This document shows, in pieces, positions 22,923 to 27,506 of a stretch of 27,506 nucleotides of DNA; position 1 is the stretch's first letter; each line of letters opens with the position of its first letter. Location of the stretch: positions 1 to 27,506 of the forward strand of contig JAAAIG010000423.1 in NCBI GenBank assembly GCA_015852425.1, written 5' to 3'. Source of the DNA: Gryganskiella cystojenkinii. Taxonomy: Eukaryota; Mortierellomycota; Mortierellomycetes; Mortierellales; Mortierellaceae. Made by a program: the position numbers and the translations under genes. The notes beneath the pieces were generated by a model. It saw only the letters and a list, made by a program, of their open reading frames with translations. It had not been told where the DNA came from and did no database searches.

Positions 22923-23387
22923 TATTCTTTTCTTTCTCTCTCTCTCACTCTCTTTGTGTTATCTTGGGTTGGGTTGGTTGGACTGACAAGTCTTGTTTTG
23001 GTGATGATGGCTGGTGGGACCGAGGTTTTGAAGGGGATGAAAACGGATGAATATGAAGGTCGTTGTTGGTTCCTTTGTAAGAGCAATGAAGGAGAAGGTG
23101 GGAGAGTCTTGTCGAGCAGAGTGGAAAAGGAGCAACGAGGAAGGATGACTGACAAAAAAGGAATGCGACAGCAATAAACACGCCCAGAAAGGGGGTACTT
23201 GTCGTACACGCTGTCTTTGAAGGTGGCTTATGAAGGCATGTGGCCACCAAATGGATAAGTTCTTTTTTTCGTATTCGTTTTGACGCGTTCTTCTTCCCTT
23301 TCCCATCAATTACTTTGTGTCTCTCACACTCTGAAAACAAACCAACCACAGCGCTCTTTTTTTTAGCAACAACAACGGGTCAAGATC
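22923..23387. other. shared divergent promoter region of ARP10 and DAM1
   Basis: 465 bp between two start codons pointing away from each other. The ARP10 side is rich in GA on the minus strand with TCTC repeats next to the start; the DAM1 side is T-rich. An ACGCGT box lies at 23283-23288. No conserved coding frame was seen. Confidence 0.6.
23283..23288. promoter_or_regulatory. possible MCB (ACGCGT) box upstream of DAM1
   Basis: A palindromic ACGCGT, the MluI cell-cycle box bound by MBF (Mbp1-Swi6 type) in fungi, 100 bases upstream of the DAM1 ATG. One copy only. I noticed only one other in the window, at 5746-5751. MBF control of a mitotic gene would be sensible, but a single hexamer is weak evidence. 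Confidence 0.25.
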
Positions 23388-24818
23388 ATGCCGCCACAAG
23401 ACCCAAACAGACGGAAATCAAGAATCGGTCCAGGTCTCCTTCGTTCCATCGCCGTTTCTGGAGGTCCATCACAACAACAACAACAACAGCAGCAACAATC
23501 GCAAGGACCAAACGATGCCCTCAACTCGCTCTTCTCTTCCATGCGACAGGACCAGGACTCGACTTTGAACCCCTTGCGGAGGTCACAGCATCAATACCAT
23601 CATTCATCTGAGACCAATAATGATTCAGGACAGGAAGCAAATCAACAACAACCACACGACCCGGCATCCTTTGTCCATTTCCAACCCTTGTCGGTCGAAA
23701 TCGCAGACCCGATCGACAAGCTCTCCGTCGCTGTGGACCAACTCGTCGAAAAGATGGCCATCGTCGCGGACATTCATGCGGGACTCGCGTACTTTAACGA
23801 ATCCTTTGGGTCCCTTCTCTATGGACTCAAAATGAACGCGGCCAACGTGGACTGGGCAGAGGTAAGAGAACAAGGGAACATTATGCCGGAGCACTTTGTA
23901 AGCAAAAACAGTTTAATTGTAGATACCGTCCCTGCTGACAAACTACTTTCTGGTTGTCCCATGAATTCATTAATAGGCTCCAACGAAACTGTCGTTTGAG
24001 AGACAAGAAAAACGTGAGATTGGTAAGGAAACCATCTTGTTTTGCGAAATTTCCTGTTTTACAAGTAGAAATATAATTGCAGACGAAACTCACGACCAAT
24101 CCTGTATTTCGTCTTTTTTGAAAACAGAGACGGCAATATTCCAACAGCAACAAGAGGAGCTGGAACAGATCCGACGACAACATATTCTGGAACAGGAGCA
24201 AGAACAGGAGCGTCAGAGACTGGAGGTTGAGCGACAGGCCGAGGAGCGGTTAAGAGCGGCGATGCAACAAAACAACAATATCAACAACAGCGCATCCTCA
24301 GGAAATCGACAGCGACGACCAGTCGGTGCCTCAGCCAAGGCCAAGGTCATGTCAGGCATCTCGAGAATACCTGCAGCAAGGGTCAAACAACCACCGTCAG
24401 CCATGTCTGGAGGTGCCTCCAGAGTCGGTCAAGGGGGTGGGGTTCGGAAACTTGCTGGTCGAATCGTGATGAAGAAGGTTGCTGAAAAGTTACCACTTCG
24501 GTATCGAGAAGAGGTAAGGATCATCGGATGGTGCCTTATACCCATGGAAGTGACCCGGTGACTCGTCCTTGCTAACCCTTTTTTTTAATATAAAATTTGC
24601 TGTGATAGCCCCATAGTGGACCAATTGAGGCGATCATGCGGTCACTGGGCGACAATATGGAGGGACAGCAACTTCCAGACTTGGTCTCGGTAGCAGGGGT
24701 GGCACGACACAAGTGCAACGACTATCTTCAGCTACTGGTGCAGGCCAAGGAGATTGTCAGGACCAACAATAAGGGAATTGTCTATACTCTAAACCCTGCT
24801 CGCTACCCAAGTCGGTGA
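23388..24818 (+). CDS. DAM1: DASH complex subunit Dam1 with coiled coil and predicted winged-helix tail
   Basis: Dam1 is part of the DASH/Dam1 ring that couples kinetochores to microtubule ends. Four exons, 23388-23861, 23977-24022, 24128-24513 and 24609-24818, encode 371 residues. The Dam1 domain lies at about 93-162 and contains the diagnostic block FNESFGSLLYGLKMNAANVD, continued as WAEAPT across the first junction. The 46-base exon 2 keeps phase. Before the domain lies a basic, Gln-rich N-terminus with a Q9 tract and Aurora-type [RK]x[ST] sites (RRKS around Ser11, RRS at Ser66). After it comes a Glu/Gln/Arg-rich coiled coil at about 174-221, a basic Gly/Ser/Ala linker, then about 80 residues patterned like a winged helix: helices around PIEAIMRSLGDN, LPDLVSVAGV and CNDYLQLLVQAKEIV, and a wing ending NNKGIVYTLNP. 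The Dam1 call is firm. The winged helix is inferred from pattern. Confidence 0.87.
23472..23498 (+). repeat. DAM1: CAA/CAG repeat encoding Q9 in DAM1
   Basis: Nine glutamine codons (five CAA, two CAG, two CAA) in exon 1, in the disordered N-terminus of Dam1. The tract is likely length-variable between strains. Confidence 0.85.
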
Positions 24819-24831
24819 AGCGAAAGAGACG

Positions 24832-24837
24832 AATAAA
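24832..24837 (+). terminator. candidate polyadenylation signal of DAM1
   Basis: AATAAA running into an A-rich stretch, only 14 bases after the DAM1 stop. This is close to the stop, so a later site may be the one used. Confidence 0.35.
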
Positions 24838-25180
24838 AAAAAACAAATCGAATTGATGTTCGAACGATGAGTGACTCGCGTGGATAGGGAGTGCAAAGGA
24901 CTGAGCGCTGTGGGAAAGAAAGAAGGAGAAAAAACGTGGACTTGAAGGGCGAAAGGAGACACAAGTAGGAAGAAAGTCGGAGATGTCACGTCGATCTCTT
25001 ATCGTGCCTGTCATTTCTCTCCTTTGCACAAATCTTTTTTATTTTTTGATCAAGGTTCAGTCTTACTCTTACGTTCGCCCCACTGTTCTCCCTCCACTGC
25101 TTTCTCTCCCCTGACTCACTCTATTCCCTCTCTTTTCCCTCCTTTATTCTTTCTTTTCTTGCTCTTCCATCTCTTCATCT

Positions 25181-25213
25181 ATTCATTCATTCTTTCATTC
25201 ATTCATTCATTCC
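25181..25213 (+). repeat. ATTC tetranucleotide microsatellite in the MTHFR leader
   Basis: About eight ATTC units, one of them altered, over 33 bases, ending 20 bases before the MTHFR start codon and therefore probably in the 5' UTR. Confidence 0.8.
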
Positions 25214-25233
25214 GTCCACACGCACGTCCCCAA

Positions 25234-27506
<2,273 letters not shown>

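Larger units (their letters stand above)
24819..25233. other. intergenic region between DAM1 and MTHFR
   Basis: 415 bp holding the DAM1 3' UTR on the left and a strongly T/C-rich leader and promoter of MTHFR on the right, ending in an ATTC microsatellite. No gene or RNA was recognised. Confidence 0.6.

Noticed and set aside
23240..23611. 123-codon plus-strand frame overlapping the DAM1 start
   Set aside because: It is in a different frame from the Dam1 domain and translates to low-complexity sequence. It could at most be an uORF if the mRNA starts upstream.

Overview
This window comes from a fungal nuclear chromosome. The genes are densely spaced and interrupted by many short GT-AG introns (mostly 80-250 bp), some with a perfect TACTAAC branch site. 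The proteins are fungal: a single-chain glutamate synthase fused alpha+beta, a DASH-complex subunit and a SIN3 corepressor. The human-like rather than yeast-like character of several proteins, the intron richness and the pyrimidine-rich leaders suggest an early-diverging fungus of the Mucoromycota/Mortierella kind. That placement is inference. I see no transposon, CRISPR array, tRNA, rRNA or viral sequence.

Layout, left to right. (1) SIN3 corepressor, plus strand, 5' end cut by the window, ten exons visible, ending at 4644. (2) A gene-poor stretch to about 5670 holding one doubtful 58-codon ORF. (3) ATP-dependent NAD(P)HX dehydratase (NAXD type), plus, seven exons, 5843-7510, with an in-frame upstream extension that looks like a mitochondrial presequence. 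(4) A four-exon mitochondrial membrane protein, 7747-10283, built like a dynamin with all three recognisable GTPase motifs degenerate, probably Mmc1-like. (5) A 2-kb non-coding region with a TATA box, GATA-type sites and a leader free of ATG. (6) GLT1, the 2092-residue glutamate synthase, six exons, 12261-20038. (7) Convergent to it on the minus strand, ARP10 (ACTR10), the dynactin pointed-end actin-related protein, five exons, 22922-20672. (8) Divergent from ARP10 across 465 bp, DAM1 of the DASH kinetochore ring, four exons, 23388-24818, with a coiled coil and a predicted winged-helix tail. (9) Methylenetetrahydrofolate reductase, plus, from 25234 and cut by the right edge.

These are housekeeping genes, not an operon or cluster. 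Functional links are local. NAXD and the dynamin-like protein are tandem and both may act in mitochondria. ARP10 and DAM1 share a divergent promoter and both serve microtubule attachment machinery. The most interesting items are the winged-helix tail on DAM1, the pseudo-GTPase dynamin-like protein, and the possible dual targeting of NAD(P)HX dehydratase by alternative starts. Exon borders were placed by reading splice consensus, phase and conserved protein sequence. They have not been checked against transcripts.
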